Origin: CAYZWU01 sp964482235
GTDB taxonomy: Bacteria; Planctomycetota; B15-G4; CAYZWU01
Reading direction: 5' to 3'
NCBI GenBank assembly: GCA_964482235.1
Contig: CAYZWU010000018.1
Span: 28,822-92,821, forward strand
DNA: 64,000 nucleotides
Part shown: piece by piece, positions 26,400 to 35,454 of the stretch
How the letters are laid out: each line of letters begins with the position of its first letter
How positions within the stretch are numbered: position 1 is the first letter of the stretch
The notes under the pieces: model-generated
The model's database searches: none
What the model saw: only the letters and a program-made list of their open reading frames with translations
Told to the model about the DNA's origin: nothing
Translations under genes and position numbers: made by a program

Positions 26400-26467
26400 A
26401 AAAACAGTTGGAGGCTGTTGATAAAGTTCCGATTCGAGGTCGAATTACTTGATCAACGGCCTCCAAC
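26400..26467 (-). terminator. Terminator hairpin containing palindromic repeat copy 2
   Basis: Arms GTTGGAGGCTGTTGATAAAG (26407-26426) and its near-complement at 26448-26467 pair at 18 of 20 positions, with a 21-nt loop. On the minus strand the stem is followed by TGTTTTTC, ~30 nt after the stop of the gene at 26498, so it probably terminates that transcript. Copy 2 of the 51-bp repeat lies at 26412-26462. Confidence 0.65.
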
Positions 26468-26497
26468 TCGGATTCGTATTTTGTCGGTTCGCTTCCG

Positions 26498-28135
26498 TCA
26501 GTTCACGGTGAGCACAACCGAATCTGTGTAGGTGTCCTCGAGAGTGCCGTTCTTGTCGTCAACGGAGAAGGTCCAGGTGTAAGTGCCCATCGGCAAGGTT
26601 CTTGGTGCCAGGACCTCGTAGTTGCTGAAGTTGAGCAGCCTGGCTCCGGCGAAGGGGATCGGTACAGGCGCTTTGTACCACTGGGGAACGCTGCCAGTGT
26701 AGCGGCACCACCAGGTGCCCGCGATGTCCTTCTCCATGTAAACCCACCAGTCGGCAAACAAACCGAGCTGGTCACCCGGATCGAGCGAGATGGTGACATT
26801 GACGAGATCCGAGGTCGTGACGCTCAGGGGACCGTCCTGGCCGTTCACTTTGATGTCGGGGACGGGGTTGTTCGCCGGCGTTCCGTAGACGATCATGCCC
26901 TGGTAGCGCGTCTGCACGACGAGCTCGCCGTTGGCGCCCAGGGCCGGTCCGGTGAGGCTCTGCGTATCCACGTACTCGCTCCAGAGCAGATTCATGTTCA
27001 CATCGAAAGCGGAGATGTAGCCGCTGCTGTACGATCCGCTGCTGATGAAGACGTTGCCATCGGCGTCAACAGCCGAGCGCGGGCTGAAATCCCAGTCCGA
27101 ACCACCGGGGATCGGGCTGGCGCTGCGGGCAAGGAGCAGGCCGGTGTTCTGGTCGAGCCGGATGGCATGACCGTCCCGATCGTGGGTGTAGATGGAACCA
27201 TCGGGTCCCACGCCGTGCGTGCTGGCCCACCCGTATCCGGCGAGATAGGTCCACACCGTCACCAGCGCGGTCCCCGTGTCTTCCAGCGCGTACAAGTAGT
27301 GCATGTTGTTGTCGTCACCTGCCCTGAAGGCGTAGACCTTGCCGTCGTTGCCGCAGAAGAGCCCCTGCTGTACGGCCGGGCCGCCCTGGGGCATGTCCTC
27401 GCTCTGGTACTTCGCGGCTCCCGTCGCGAGGTCGAATGCCTTCACTCCCACGACCCACGAACCAACAACGTCCCAGGCGTAGACGGTGTCGTTGCAGACC
27501 ACGGCTCCGTTGGCGTCATCCACGGGATGAGTGACATCGGCAGTCCAGACCGTTGTTCCGTCGTTCTTGTTGATGCGGATCAGGCCGCTGCTCCCGTTCG
27601 GGCCGGCAACGATCAGGTCGCCGTTGGGGGCGAAGGTGACCGACTGCTGGCTCGACTCCGTCACCAGCGCCTGGGAAGTCCAGAGGGGGCCGGCCCCGGT
27701 GGCTGCATCATAGGCGTAGATCGGCAGCGGATTGGAGATGGAGGATGACCGGGTCAGGTAGACGACGCCGTCTCGGACGCCGGTCACGCGGCTGCGCTCG
27801 CTGGAGGGATTCGAGCCGGCGGTCGGCACCTCGACGGACCAGAGCTCGGTTCCGCTGGCGATATCGAAGGCGACGACCTCGTTGAAGCTGCTGCCGCTCT
27901 GGTTCCACTGGGCGTAGACGATCCCGTTGTCCACGGCGACGGGCCGGACATAGCGGGTGAACCGGACACCGTCCCAGAGCCTATCGGGCGTGGTGGGGCC
28001 GACGGCATCGACATATCCGCTGCGAACGGCATTGCCGCCCACTGCCGAATTCCATTGTGCCAGCGCGGGCGAGGCGGCGCCTGCCACGACGAGCAGCATG
28101 GCGATGGCCGGCAGCATATTCTTCATGATCCTCAT
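26498..28135 (-). CDS. Secreted PQQ-type beta-propeller protein
   Basis: 545 aa starting MRIMKNMLPAIAM with a signal peptide to about residue 27 (GAASPALAQ). The body has repeated blades 'VVAFDIASGTELWSVEVPTA', 'LIRINKNDGTTVWTADV' and 'KAFDLATGAAKYQ', the outer-membrane-assembly/PQQ-propeller signature. The last ~115 residues (from IKVNGQDGP, with WWVYMEKD and YTWTFSVDD) form a beta domain also present in the protein at 31597-33522. The ATG at 28135 has GGAGGAAG upstream and is preferred over an in-frame start at 28174. Role unknown: possibly a scaffold or sensor outside the membrane. Confidence 0.78.
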   Translation of the reverse strand: MRIMKNMLPAIAMLLVVAGAASPALAQWNSAVGGNAVRSGYVDAVGPTTPDRLWDGVRFTRYVRPVAVDNGIVYAQWNQSGSSFNEVVAFDIASGTELWSVEVPTAGSNPSSERSRVTGVRDGVVYLTRSSSISNPLPIYAYDAATGAGPLWTSQALVTESSQQSVTFAPNGDLIVAGPNGSSGLIRINKNDGTTVWTADVTHPVDDANGAVVCNDTVYAWDVVGSWVVGVKAFDLATGAAKYQSEDMPQGGPAVQQGLFCGNDGKVYAFRAGDDNNMHYLYALEDTGTALVTVWTYLAGYGWASTHGVGPDGSIYTHDRDGHAIRLDQNTGLLLARSASPIPGGSDWDFSPRSAVDADGNVFISSGSYSSGYISAFDVNMNLLWSEYVDTQSLTGPALGANGELVVQTRYQGMIVYGTPANNPVPDIKVNGQDGPLSVTTSDLVNVTISLDPGDQLGLFADWWVYMEKDIAGTWWCRYTGSVPQWYKAPVPIPFAGARLLNFSNYEVLAPRTLPMGTYTWTFSVDDKNGTLEDTYTDSVVLTVN

Positions 28136-28266
28136 GGTTGGCTTCCTCCGGTCAATTGAGAGAATTGGGGACAAGTAAACGGTTCCAGCCTGGATTCAGG
28201 CTTTCTTCACGATCCTCTGGCTTTGATTTACATGAGTTACAGAAAAAAATCGTATTTTCGGGGAAT

Positions 28267-28281
28267 TTCAGCTCAGGGAAG
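28267..28281 (-). promoter_or_regulatory. Shared upstream motif, copy 2
   Basis: Second copy of the 15-base motif at 26272-26286, same orientation relative to a propeller gene on the minus strand, about 130 bp before the ATG at 28135. A shared regulator or promoter element is plausible. Confidence 0.4.
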
Positions 28282-28367
28282 GGCCGCTGAATTCTGGATT
28301 TTGTAAAAACGCGATCCCGCCATTCGTGCCCACGAGCGAGCGGAGCCCCTGGCAATACCCGGCCCGA

Positions 28368-30725
28368 TCAGCTGTCCTGCCGAACCTGCTTCAGCTTCCC
28401 GTCGATCAGATCCAGCAGCGCCTTGCGTGGGGCAGCGCCCGGGAAATCCCTGGAGAGGAGCGGGTGGATCTCATTCACCAGCTGCCGACAGTCATCGTAG
28501 CAACCTGTATTGAAATAGAGGCGGGCCAGGTTGAGCATCACATCGATCGTCTCCGGATGGCTTTGCCCCAGCTTCTCCCGGCGATATTTCAGGGCCTTCA
28601 GGTAGTACGATTCAGCCAGTGCCGGGCGGCCCTGTTGGGTGTAGAAGGTCCCCAGGTTGAACAGAAGCCCCACGGTGTTCGGGTGGTCTTCTCCCAGGAT
28701 GGTGCGGCATTGCTCGTACACATCGAGAAACAGGCTTTCCGCCTCGTCGAACCGGCCGCTTCTCAGGTAGCATCCGGCCACGTTTGTCTTGGCCATGAAC
28801 ACCGAGAGGTGCTCGGGCCCCTCGATCCGGATGTAGCCGTCGAGCAGCTTCTTGAAGAGGATCTCGGCTTCGTCGTTATGACCTTGGCGGAATCGGTTGG
28901 CGGCGAGGCTGTTCAGCACGCTCAGGGACCTGGGATCGTCTTCTCCCTCCAGGCGGCAGAGATCGTCGTATATCTTCTCTAGAAGGGACTGGGCCTCGTC
29001 GTGTTCGCCCCGTTTTATCAGGAGACCGGCCGTCTCTTGCACGGCAATCAGGGTGTCGGGATGGTCTTCGCCAAGGAGTCGGCTGAAGCCTTCCCGGACT
29101 TCCTCGAGGAGACGCTCGGCTTCCTCGAGCCGGCTCGTCTGCGAAAGTGTGCAAGCCAGGATGAACTTGCAGTCCAGGATCCGCTTCTCATTCCCCGGGA
29201 TGCTCCTCTCGAACGATTTCAGCGCCGATCTCAGCAGCTTCTCCGCCTCATCGTAGTGCCCGAGGTCGTGATAGGTCCCGCCGATGATTTGACGCACGAT
29301 TCCCTGCAGCTTCGGCTGTCCGGCGAGGTCCCGCTCGATCCTTTCCGCAGTGTCGTCGAGAACCTCGCGAACGGTGAGCTCCCGTCCCCAGGCAACCTCC
29401 GGCCGGGCCGATGACAGGATGGTGGTCAGGAAATCCGTCACCTCCTCGGCCTCGCGCGCGCTCTCTGTCGCTTCTTTTGCCTTATTCACCGATCTCACGG
29501 CAAATCCGGTGCTCACAACGATCCCGGCTGTCAGAACGATCAGGAGGGTGATCGCGGCGCCGACGAGCAGCTGGTTCCTGCGGCAGTAGAGCGCGAACCT
29601 GTTCCACGGGCCCGGGGCCCTGGCCTTGATCGGCTCCCGGTTGAGGAAGCGGCGGATGTCGGCGGCGAATTCGTCGATCGAGGCGTATCGGTTCGAGCGT
29701 TCCTTCTCGAGCGCCTTGAGCGTGAGGATCTCGAGGTCGCCCGCGAGAGAGTGGTCGATCTTCGACGGTGCTTCAGGCGGACGCTGCTCGATGATCTTGA
29801 TTACCCGGGTGATCGCCTTGTTCGCCAGGTCATAGGGCGGGCGGTTGCAGAGAAGTTCGAAAAGGATGATGCCGAGGGAGTAGACATCGCTCTGGATTCC
29901 CACCTTGCTGATGTCGCCGGCGATCTGTTCTGGGCTCATGTATCTCAACGTTCCCAGGAACTGGCCCTCGATCGTGTGAAGGGATGTCATGCCCAGTTCG
30001 TGATCGAGGACGCGCGCCACCCCAAAGTCGATCACCTTCGGCACGGGCTGGTCGGATGATGAGTCCACGAGGATGTTGGCCGGCTTGAGATCCCTGTGGA
30101 CGATCCCGTTGCGGTGGCCGTGGCTCACCGCATCCAGGACGCCGAGAAAAAGCTCCAGCTTGCTCCGCGTGTCCAGATCCCTTTCCCTGGCGAAGGAGGT
30201 AATCGCAAGGGCTCTGGGGATGAACTCCATGGCGATGTATGGCAGGCCTGTTCCATCGGTCTCGTGGGTTCCGGCGGAATAGATCTCCGCGATTCCCGGG
30301 TGGCGGAGGAGCGCCAGGATCTGTGCCTCCTGCCTGAATCGTTTCAGGATTTCCTGCGAGGTGATGTTCGCGTGAAGTACCTTCAGCGCCACCCGGCGTT
30401 GGGGGTGATCCTCCATGGCTTCATAGATCGTGCCCATGCCGCCCGAATCGATGACGCGGACGATCTTGTAGGGACCGAATGCGTAGCCTTCCGGAAGAGG
30501 CTTCCCGCTCCTGTCGAAGAGCCCGTCCACGGATTCGAAGGCCGGCCGTTCGATGAAGGCCGACGCCCCGGCGTGGGACTCGAGGAGAGCCCTCACGTGC
30601 TTCAGCATGTCGGGATCGTCGCGGCAGGTCCGGGCGAGGAATGCCCTTCTTTCCTCCTCTTTCTGCTCCAGTGCCTGGTTGAAGAGTTCCTCGACCTTGC
30701 GGAAACGCTCAGGATCCATCTTCAT
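28368..30725 (-). CDS. Membrane Ser/Thr protein kinase with TPR repeats
   Basis: 785 aa. After the ~60-residue helical leader typical of this family, the kinase domain spans about 84-362: DSGGMGTIYEA (glycine-loop variant), K115, HRDLKPAN (210-217), DFG (233-235) and the APE-like SPEQ (264-267) are present. A single membrane helix lies at about 387-409. Residues ~470-760 are tetratricopeptide repeats (LRSALKSFERSI, 'GEHDEAQSLLEKIY', 'GRFDEAESLF', and 'LGEDHPDTL' type linkers), a protein-binding platform outside the membrane. It is coupled to the sigma factor: its ATG lies 17 bp inside that gene's end. A second, shorter start (30719) is possible. Confidence 0.93.
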   Translation of the reverse strand: MKMDPERFRKVEELFNQALEQKEEERRAFLARTCRDDPDMLKHVRALLESHAGASAFIERPAFESVDGLFDRSGKPLPEGYAFGPYKIVRVIDSGGMGTIYEAMEDHPQRRVALKVLHANITSQEILKRFRQEAQILALLRHPGIAEIYSAGTHETDGTGLPYIAMEFIPRALAITSFARERDLDTRSKLELFLGVLDAVSHGHRNGIVHRDLKPANILVDSSSDQPVPKVIDFGVARVLDHELGMTSLHTIEGQFLGTLRYMSPEQIAGDISKVGIQSDVYSLGIILFELLCNRPPYDLANKAITRVIKIIEQRPPEAPSKIDHSLAGDLEILTLKALEKERSNRYASIDEFAADIRRFLNREPIKARAPGPWNRFALYCRRNQLLVGAAITLLIVLTAGIVVSTGFAVRSVNKAKEATESAREAEEVTDFLTTILSSARPEVAWGRELTVREVLDDTAERIERDLAGQPKLQGIVRQIIGGTYHDLGHYDEAEKLLRSALKSFERSIPGNEKRILDCKFILACTLSQTSRLEEAERLLEEVREGFSRLLGEDHPDTLIAVQETAGLLIKRGEHDEAQSLLEKIYDDLCRLEGEDDPRSLSVLNSLAANRFRQGHNDEAEILFKKLLDGYIRIEGPEHLSVFMAKTNVAGCYLRSGRFDEAESLFLDVYEQCRTILGEDHPNTVGLLFNLGTFYTQQGRPALAESYYLKALKYRREKLGQSHPETIDVMLNLARLYFNTGCYDDCRQLVNEIHPLLSRDFPGAAPRKALLDLIDGKLKQVRQDS

Positions 30726-31365
30726 GATCGCCGCTGATCTCCCGGCGCAGCCACGCCTTGGCCACTGTCCATTTCCGTTTCACCGTTGCGCACGATATGT
30801 CGAGCGCCTGGGCCGTCTCATCCAGGGTCATCCCGCCGAAGAACCGAAGTTCCACGATCTGGGCCATCTTCGGGTCCATCTCCGACAGCGCGTTCAAGGC
30901 GTCGTTGAGCAAGAGGATGTCCGATGACGCGTCCTTCGAGAAGACGATCTCCGCCTCGAGAGGGAACCGGCGCCAGCCGCCGGAGCGCTTGCTCGCCATC
31001 TGCTTGCGCGAGTAGTCGATCAAGACGTACCGCATCGCCTTGGCCGCGATGCGGAAGAAGTGCTCCCGCTTCTCCCACTTCCTGCTGCTGTCGCCGATGA
31101 GACGGAGATAGGCTTCGTGGACAAGGGCAGTGGGCTGCAGCGTGTGATTCGGATTCCTCGTATGAACGAGAACCTCGGCAAGACGATGGAGCTCGTTGTA
31201 GATGAGGGGAAAGAGGTCTTCCTCGGCGCCTGGACGTCCCTTGTTGACGGCATTCAGCAATCGATCGATCTCACGCTGATCAGGCACGAGGAGTGTTTCC
31301 CCTTGTTCAATCGCATGTTGAAGTGTGACGCAACTACCCTGTGGCGTCGTCATTTTTTGAGCCAC
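30709..31365 (-). CDS. ECF-type RNA polymerase sigma factor (cassette 2)
   Basis: 218 aa. Region 2: LFPLIYNELHRLAEVLVH, ALVHEAYLRLIG and 'REHFFRIAAKAMRYVLIDYS'; region 4: 'IVELRFFGGMTLDETAQAL' and 'VKRKWTVAKAWLRREI'. Family as for the sigma factor at 8531. An N-terminal extension of ~35 residues precedes region 2. It overlaps the kinase gene downstream and forms the second sigma/kinase cassette in this window. The target genes are unknown. Confidence 0.92.
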   Translation of the reverse strand: MAQKMTTPQGSCVTLQHAIEQGETLLVPDQREIDRLLNAVNKGRPGAEEDLFPLIYNELHRLAEVLVHTRNPNHTLQPTALVHEAYLRLIGDSSRKWEKREHFFRIAAKAMRYVLIDYSRKQMASKRSGGWRRFPLEAEIVFSKDASSDILLLNDALNALSEMDPKMAQIVELRFFGGMTLDETAQALDISCATVKRKWTVAKAWLRREISGDHEDGS

Positions 31366-31476
31366 TATTAACGGGAAATACGATTATATAAAAGACAATC
31401 CAGTTGCGCTGAGAATTTGTGGTTCTAAGTGATGTTGTTATAGTTGCTTATAGATAGCCTGATTTTTCTGTACCGC

Positions 31477-31526
31477 GATACCGAGCCCGCGCAATCTCCG
31501 CCATCTTCGCTCTTGGCCACGGGCTC
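31477..31526. repeat. Intergenic repeat element with hairpin, copy 2
   Basis: The 32-base block 31477-31508 is identical to 24446-24477. It forms a smaller hairpin here (GAGCCCG at 31483-31489 with CGGGCTC at 31520-31526). It lies between the divergent sigma factor (cassette 2) and the FG-GAP protein, a different context from copy 1, so it is not simply a terminator of one gene. Confidence 0.7.
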
Positions 31527-31596
31527 GGACATCTTTCACCGTCTGTGAGCGGACAGGGAAGCCAGGATCGAGCATCGTCGATCGAGGAAAGTTCTC

Positions 31597-33522
31597 ATGG
31601 AAAATTCAGCGACTCTCTTCAGCAGGTATCCGCGCGGCCTCGCGGCCATGATCTTCTTCCTTCTTGCCGCAGTGCCGCTCTGCCTGGCCGGGGAGCGGGG
31701 CTGGACGGCAGGAGGGCAGTTCTCCTGGTACACGCCCGGCAGGTTCGGGCAGGTGGGCAGCCCGGTGGCAGATGACCTGAATGGAGACGGCCTGATGGAG
31801 GTCGTTCTCCTGATCGGCAGGTACGGCCCGAGCGGCAATGCCGCGGTGGAGGTCCATCTGTTCGATTCGAGCGGCGTGCCAGTGGGCGGCCGCTGGCCGG
31901 TCACTATCAGCGGGGCTCAACTTTTCGGCAACGTGGCCCTGTCGGCGCCGCTGGTTGCGGACCTGGACAGGAGCGACGCCGAGCTGGAAATCATCATCCC
32001 CTTCTTCGATCCGCAGACGAGCGTCTACACGATCCATGCCCTGAACCACGACGGGAGCTTCTTCTGGACCTCGCCCTTCGAGAGAACGATCTTTCACACG
32101 GGCCTGCAGTCGAGCGTGGACTTCTCCCCGAACGCCGTCGGCGATCTCGACAAGGACGGAATTCCTGAGCTCGTTGCGGCGGTGGGTGATCAGGTCTTCG
32201 TGATCGAGCCGGACAAAAGTATTCTGTTCGAGAAAGACCTGAACAATGACACCTACTGCATCTCGTCCGCGCCGGCCCTGGCCGATCTCGATCAAGACGG
32301 TCTGATGGATGTAATCGTGAACTTCGATCGATACTACGCCTGGAGGCCCGACGGGAGTGCGCTGCCCGGGTGGCCGATCGATATCCCTGGAATCATGGCG
32401 ACTCCGGCGAGCAACATCTCGCCGGCCGTGGGTGATCTCGACGGGGACGGCGACCTGGAGATCGTGTTCGCCGACATCTGGGCTCACCCCTTCCAGTTCA
32501 AGAAGTGGATCTATGCCTATCACCACGACGGCACTGTGGTGTCCGGCTGGCCGGTGGAGGACATCGGTACGAGCGGGGCCAACAGGTTCAACAGCCCGGC
32601 CCTTGCTGACATCGACGGCGACGGCACGCTCGACGTGATTTCCCTGAAGGCCGGAGCGGAAAGCGAGGTCTGCGTCTATCACCACGACGCTGTGATGGCG
32701 GCAGGCTGGCCGCAGCCGGTCAACCTCACCGGCATGACGTCCTTGTACTACATCGCCAACGCCTACATGCCCTCCGTCGGCGACGTGGACGGGGACGGGG
32801 AGGTGGAGATTATGGTCGTGGCCATGGACAGGAGCGACAACACCGTGCCCGCCGTTTATCTCTTCAACGCCGACGGCAGCGATGTGGCGGGGTTTCCACT
32901 TCCCACGGAGAGCGGGGCCATGCTCGGAGCGATCCCGTCCATGATGGACCTCGACGGCGATCAGCGGGCCGGGGTGCTCTTCAGCTATTACAGGATCACC
33001 GGCTTTGCGAGCGGAACGGTGACGTGGTACGTCAAGCTGGTCGATGACGCGAGCTGGCAAGCCTTTGATTCCTGGAGGATGCCGTGGCCGATGTACCAGC
33101 GCGACCAGCGGCACACCGGGACGCTGCCTCCCGATTTCTCCGATTCACCCTGGATCGACGTGAAGTGCAACGGCCGGGACCGCGGCGTGACCGTGGGGAG
33201 CGCGGAGAATGCGACGATCACCATTGATGTGGAGAGCCGCGACCATGCCGGTCTCGGCGTTGACCTCTGGGTCGTGGTTCGCCGAACGAGCGCGGGCGGC
33301 ATCTGGTCATACGGTTATCATGGCTCGGCCGCGTGGATGGCGGGTTTCGGGAACGTCTACTTCACCGGGGGGATCTTCGATCTATCCGAGGCGGTTCTTG
33401 ATCAGCCTATCCCGGTGGGAATGTACCAGGCTTACCTTGGGTATGACCTGCAGCCGAGCGGCATTCTCGACCTGGGAGCTATCGGGGATTACGACGTCGT
33501 CGATTTCGAGGTTGTTCCCTGA
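31597..33522 (+). CDS. Secreted FG-GAP/VCBS-repeat protein
   Basis: 641 aa with a signal peptide to about residue 32 (VPLCLAGERGW). Seven or more calcium-binding-like repeats of the form D-x-D-x-D-G can be read: DDLNGDGLMEVV, GDLDKDGIPELV, ADLDQDGLMDVIV, GDLDGDGDLEIVFAD, ADIDGDGTLDVI and 'GDVDGDGEVEIMVVA', matching the integrin-like FG-GAP beta-propeller. The C-terminal ~110 residues (from DVKCNGRDRG) share a domain with the protein at 26498-28135. It is a probable extracellular binding or adhesion protein. The ribosome site GAGGAAAG is upstream of the ATG. Confidence 0.83.
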   Translation: MENSATLFSRYPRGLAAMIFFLLAAVPLCLAGERGWTAGGQFSWYTPGRFGQVGSPVADDLNGDGLMEVVLLIGRYGPSGNAAVEVHLFDSSGVPVGGRWPVTISGAQLFGNVALSAPLVADLDRSDAELEIIIPFFDPQTSVYTIHALNHDGSFFWTSPFERTIFHTGLQSSVDFSPNAVGDLDKDGIPELVAAVGDQVFVIEPDKSILFEKDLNNDTYCISSAPALADLDQDGLMDVIVNFDRYYAWRPDGSALPGWPIDIPGIMATPASNISPAVGDLDGDGDLEIVFADIWAHPFQFKKWIYAYHHDGTVVSGWPVEDIGTSGANRFNSPALADIDGDGTLDVISLKAGAESEVCVYHHDAVMAAGWPQPVNLTGMTSLYYIANAYMPSVGDVDGDGEVEIMVVAMDRSDNTVPAVYLFNADGSDVAGFPLPTESGAMLGAIPSMMDLDGDQRAGVLFSYYRITGFASGTVTWYVKLVDDASWQAFDSWRMPWPMYQRDQRHTGTLPPDFSDSPWIDVKCNGRDRGVTVGSAENATITIDVESRDHAGLGVDLWVVVRRTSAGGIWSYGYHGSAAWMAGFGNVYFTGGIFDLSEAVLDQPIPVGMYQAYLGYDLQPSGILDLGAIGDYDVVDFEVVP

Positions 33523-33663
33523 CGGAGATACCGCGGGAGATGGATGCCGGGCTCTCTTTCAACGGGCTTTCCAGGCCCTGAAAAAAACCGAATTTTAATA
33601 CTCGCGATGTTTCAGGCTGTTGGCTACTAGGCTTCATCCTTAACTTTTTACCTGAGGTCTATC

Positions 33664-35289
33664 ATGTTCGCCAACAACAAGATTACATCCGTCTGTCTTT
33701 TCGTTCTGGCCTTCTTCCTCGGCGGAACCGCCTTCGGGCAATCCACCGAACGAGTCAGCGTCGACTCATCAGGTGTCGAGGGAAACTCCTACAGCAAAGA
33801 TTGTTCGATCTCCGCCGACGGGCGCTTCGTCGCCTTCGTGTCCCCCTCCGACAACCTCGTGGCCGGGGACACCAACGGCTGGCAGGACATCTTCGTCCAC
33901 GACCGCCATACCGGTGTGACTGAGCGAGTCAGCGTGGATTCGAACGGCGTCGAGGCCGATCGATTCAGCTTCGATCCATCGCTTTCCGCCGACGGGCGCT
34001 TCGTCTGTTTCCGCTCGGCGGCACGCAACCTGGTTTCCGGCGACACGAACAACATGGACGACATCTTTGTTCACGATCGTCTCACCGGTGCGACCGAACG
34101 CGTGAGCGTGGACTCGAGCGGAGCCCAGGCGAACAACGGCTCGACGCAGGCCGCGATCTCGGCCAACGGCCGTTACGTGGCCATCGAGTCATATGCCAGC
34201 AACCTGGTTGCCGGGGATACGAACGGTACGTTCGACATCTTCGTCCACGACCGCCAGACCGGTGCGATCACACGCGTCAGCGTGGATTCGTCGGGTGTCG
34301 AAGGCAACGGCTCGAGCAACATCGCTTCCATTTCAGCGGACGGTCGCTTTGTGGCCTTCGAATCCGTTGCCGCCAGCCTTGTCGCCAACGATACGAACTA
34401 CTTCTCGGACGTCTTCGTCCACGATCGCTTGACCGGCGTGACGGAGCGCGTGAGCCTCGATTCGACCGGTGCGGAAGGCAACGGCGGCAGCCAGAAGGCG
34501 GCGATCTCGGCCGACGGCCGCTGTGTGGCTTTCGACACATGGGCCAGCAACTTCACACCGGGCGACAACAATTACCAGCAGGACATCTTTGTCCACGACC
34601 GTCTGACCGGCGTGACCGAGCATTGCAGCGTGACGACGGGGGGCGTCCATGGGGACCGCGGCAGTCGGGTTCCCCAGATCTCCGCGGACGGTCGAATCGT
34701 GACCTTCGAGTCCTTTGCCGATAATCTCGTGATCAACGACACCAACGGCTTTCTGGATATCTTTGTCCGGGACAGGGAACTGGGCACGACGGAGCGCGCA
34801 AGCGTCGATTCCGGTGGAGGGGAGAGCGACTGGGAAAGCCTCTACCCGTCGATATCCGCCAACGGCCGCCATGTGACCTTCGAATCGACCGCCACCAATC
34901 TCGTACCCGGCGACACCAACGGCTATGGAGACATCTTCGTTCGCGACCGCGGGAACGGAGCCGACTTCAACACGATCATCCTGACCGGCCCCTTCCTCTC
35001 ATCGGTGGGAGATACACTGGAGCTGTCCTGGTACGCCGCTCCGCCGAACTCACCCTGCTGGCTGGTCTACTCTCCGAACCGGAACGGCTTCGTCTATGCC
35101 GGGCATCGGTTCGATGTCGGCCTGCCGGTAACCATCTTGACCTCGGGAATCAACTCGCCCGAGGGTACGGGGAGCTTCACCACGGCGCCCGTTCCTTCCG
35201 GAGCGGCCGGCGGCACATATTACCTGGAAGTGGGATCGACCACGGGAACGTGGTTCGACAGCATCGTGCAGCCTGTGACCATCAATTGA
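33664..35289 (+). CDS. Secreted PD40/TolB-type propeller protein
   Basis: 541 aa with a signal peptide (1-25). Residues ~28-435 hold seven repeats of about 57 residues; each has 'ERVSVDSSG', 'SISADGRFVAF', 'NLVAGDTNG' and 'DIFVHDR.TG', the WD40-like PD40 pattern of TolB propellers. The C-terminal ~110 residues form a beta domain (LELSWYAAPPNSPCWLVYS). Repeat spacing is regular and the frame is intact. Role unknown, likely extracellular. Confidence 0.85.
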   Translation: MFANNKITSVCLFVLAFFLGGTAFGQSTERVSVDSSGVEGNSYSKDCSISADGRFVAFVSPSDNLVAGDTNGWQDIFVHDRHTGVTERVSVDSNGVEADRFSFDPSLSADGRFVCFRSAARNLVSGDTNNMDDIFVHDRLTGATERVSVDSSGAQANNGSTQAAISANGRYVAIESYASNLVAGDTNGTFDIFVHDRQTGAITRVSVDSSGVEGNGSSNIASISADGRFVAFESVAASLVANDTNYFSDVFVHDRLTGVTERVSLDSTGAEGNGGSQKAAISADGRCVAFDTWASNFTPGDNNYQQDIFVHDRLTGVTEHCSVTTGGVHGDRGSRVPQISADGRIVTFESFADNLVINDTNGFLDIFVRDRELGTTERASVDSGGGESDWESLYPSISANGRHVTFESTATNLVPGDTNGYGDIFVRDRGNGADFNTIILTGPFLSSVGDTLELSWYAAPPNSPCWLVYSPNRNGFVYAGHRFDVGLPVTILTSGINSPEGTGSFTTAPVPSGAAGGTYYLEVGSTTGTWFDSIVQPVTIN

Positions 35290-35454
35290 TTAGCCGATAG
35301 CGCACACGCAATTACAAGACCTGGGGACTCGCCGGATCAGATTCTTGCTTGAGTCTGCCCTCCCCTTCCTTTCAAATCTCAATGTCATGCCGGTTTCGAT
35401 CTGAGCGCCTGGTGCGGTTGTTATTCAAGAGAATCCGGCAATCCGGGTGAATCC

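Noticed and set aside
31606..33114. Long minus-strand open frame opposite the FG-GAP protein
   Set aside because: No domain or ribosome site, composition of an antisense shadow; the plus frame has a signal peptide and clear repeats.
33664..35289. DNA repeats of about 170 bp in the PD40 gene, considered as a possible tandem array
   Set aside because: Spacing follows the 57-residue protein blades, so this is coding repetition.
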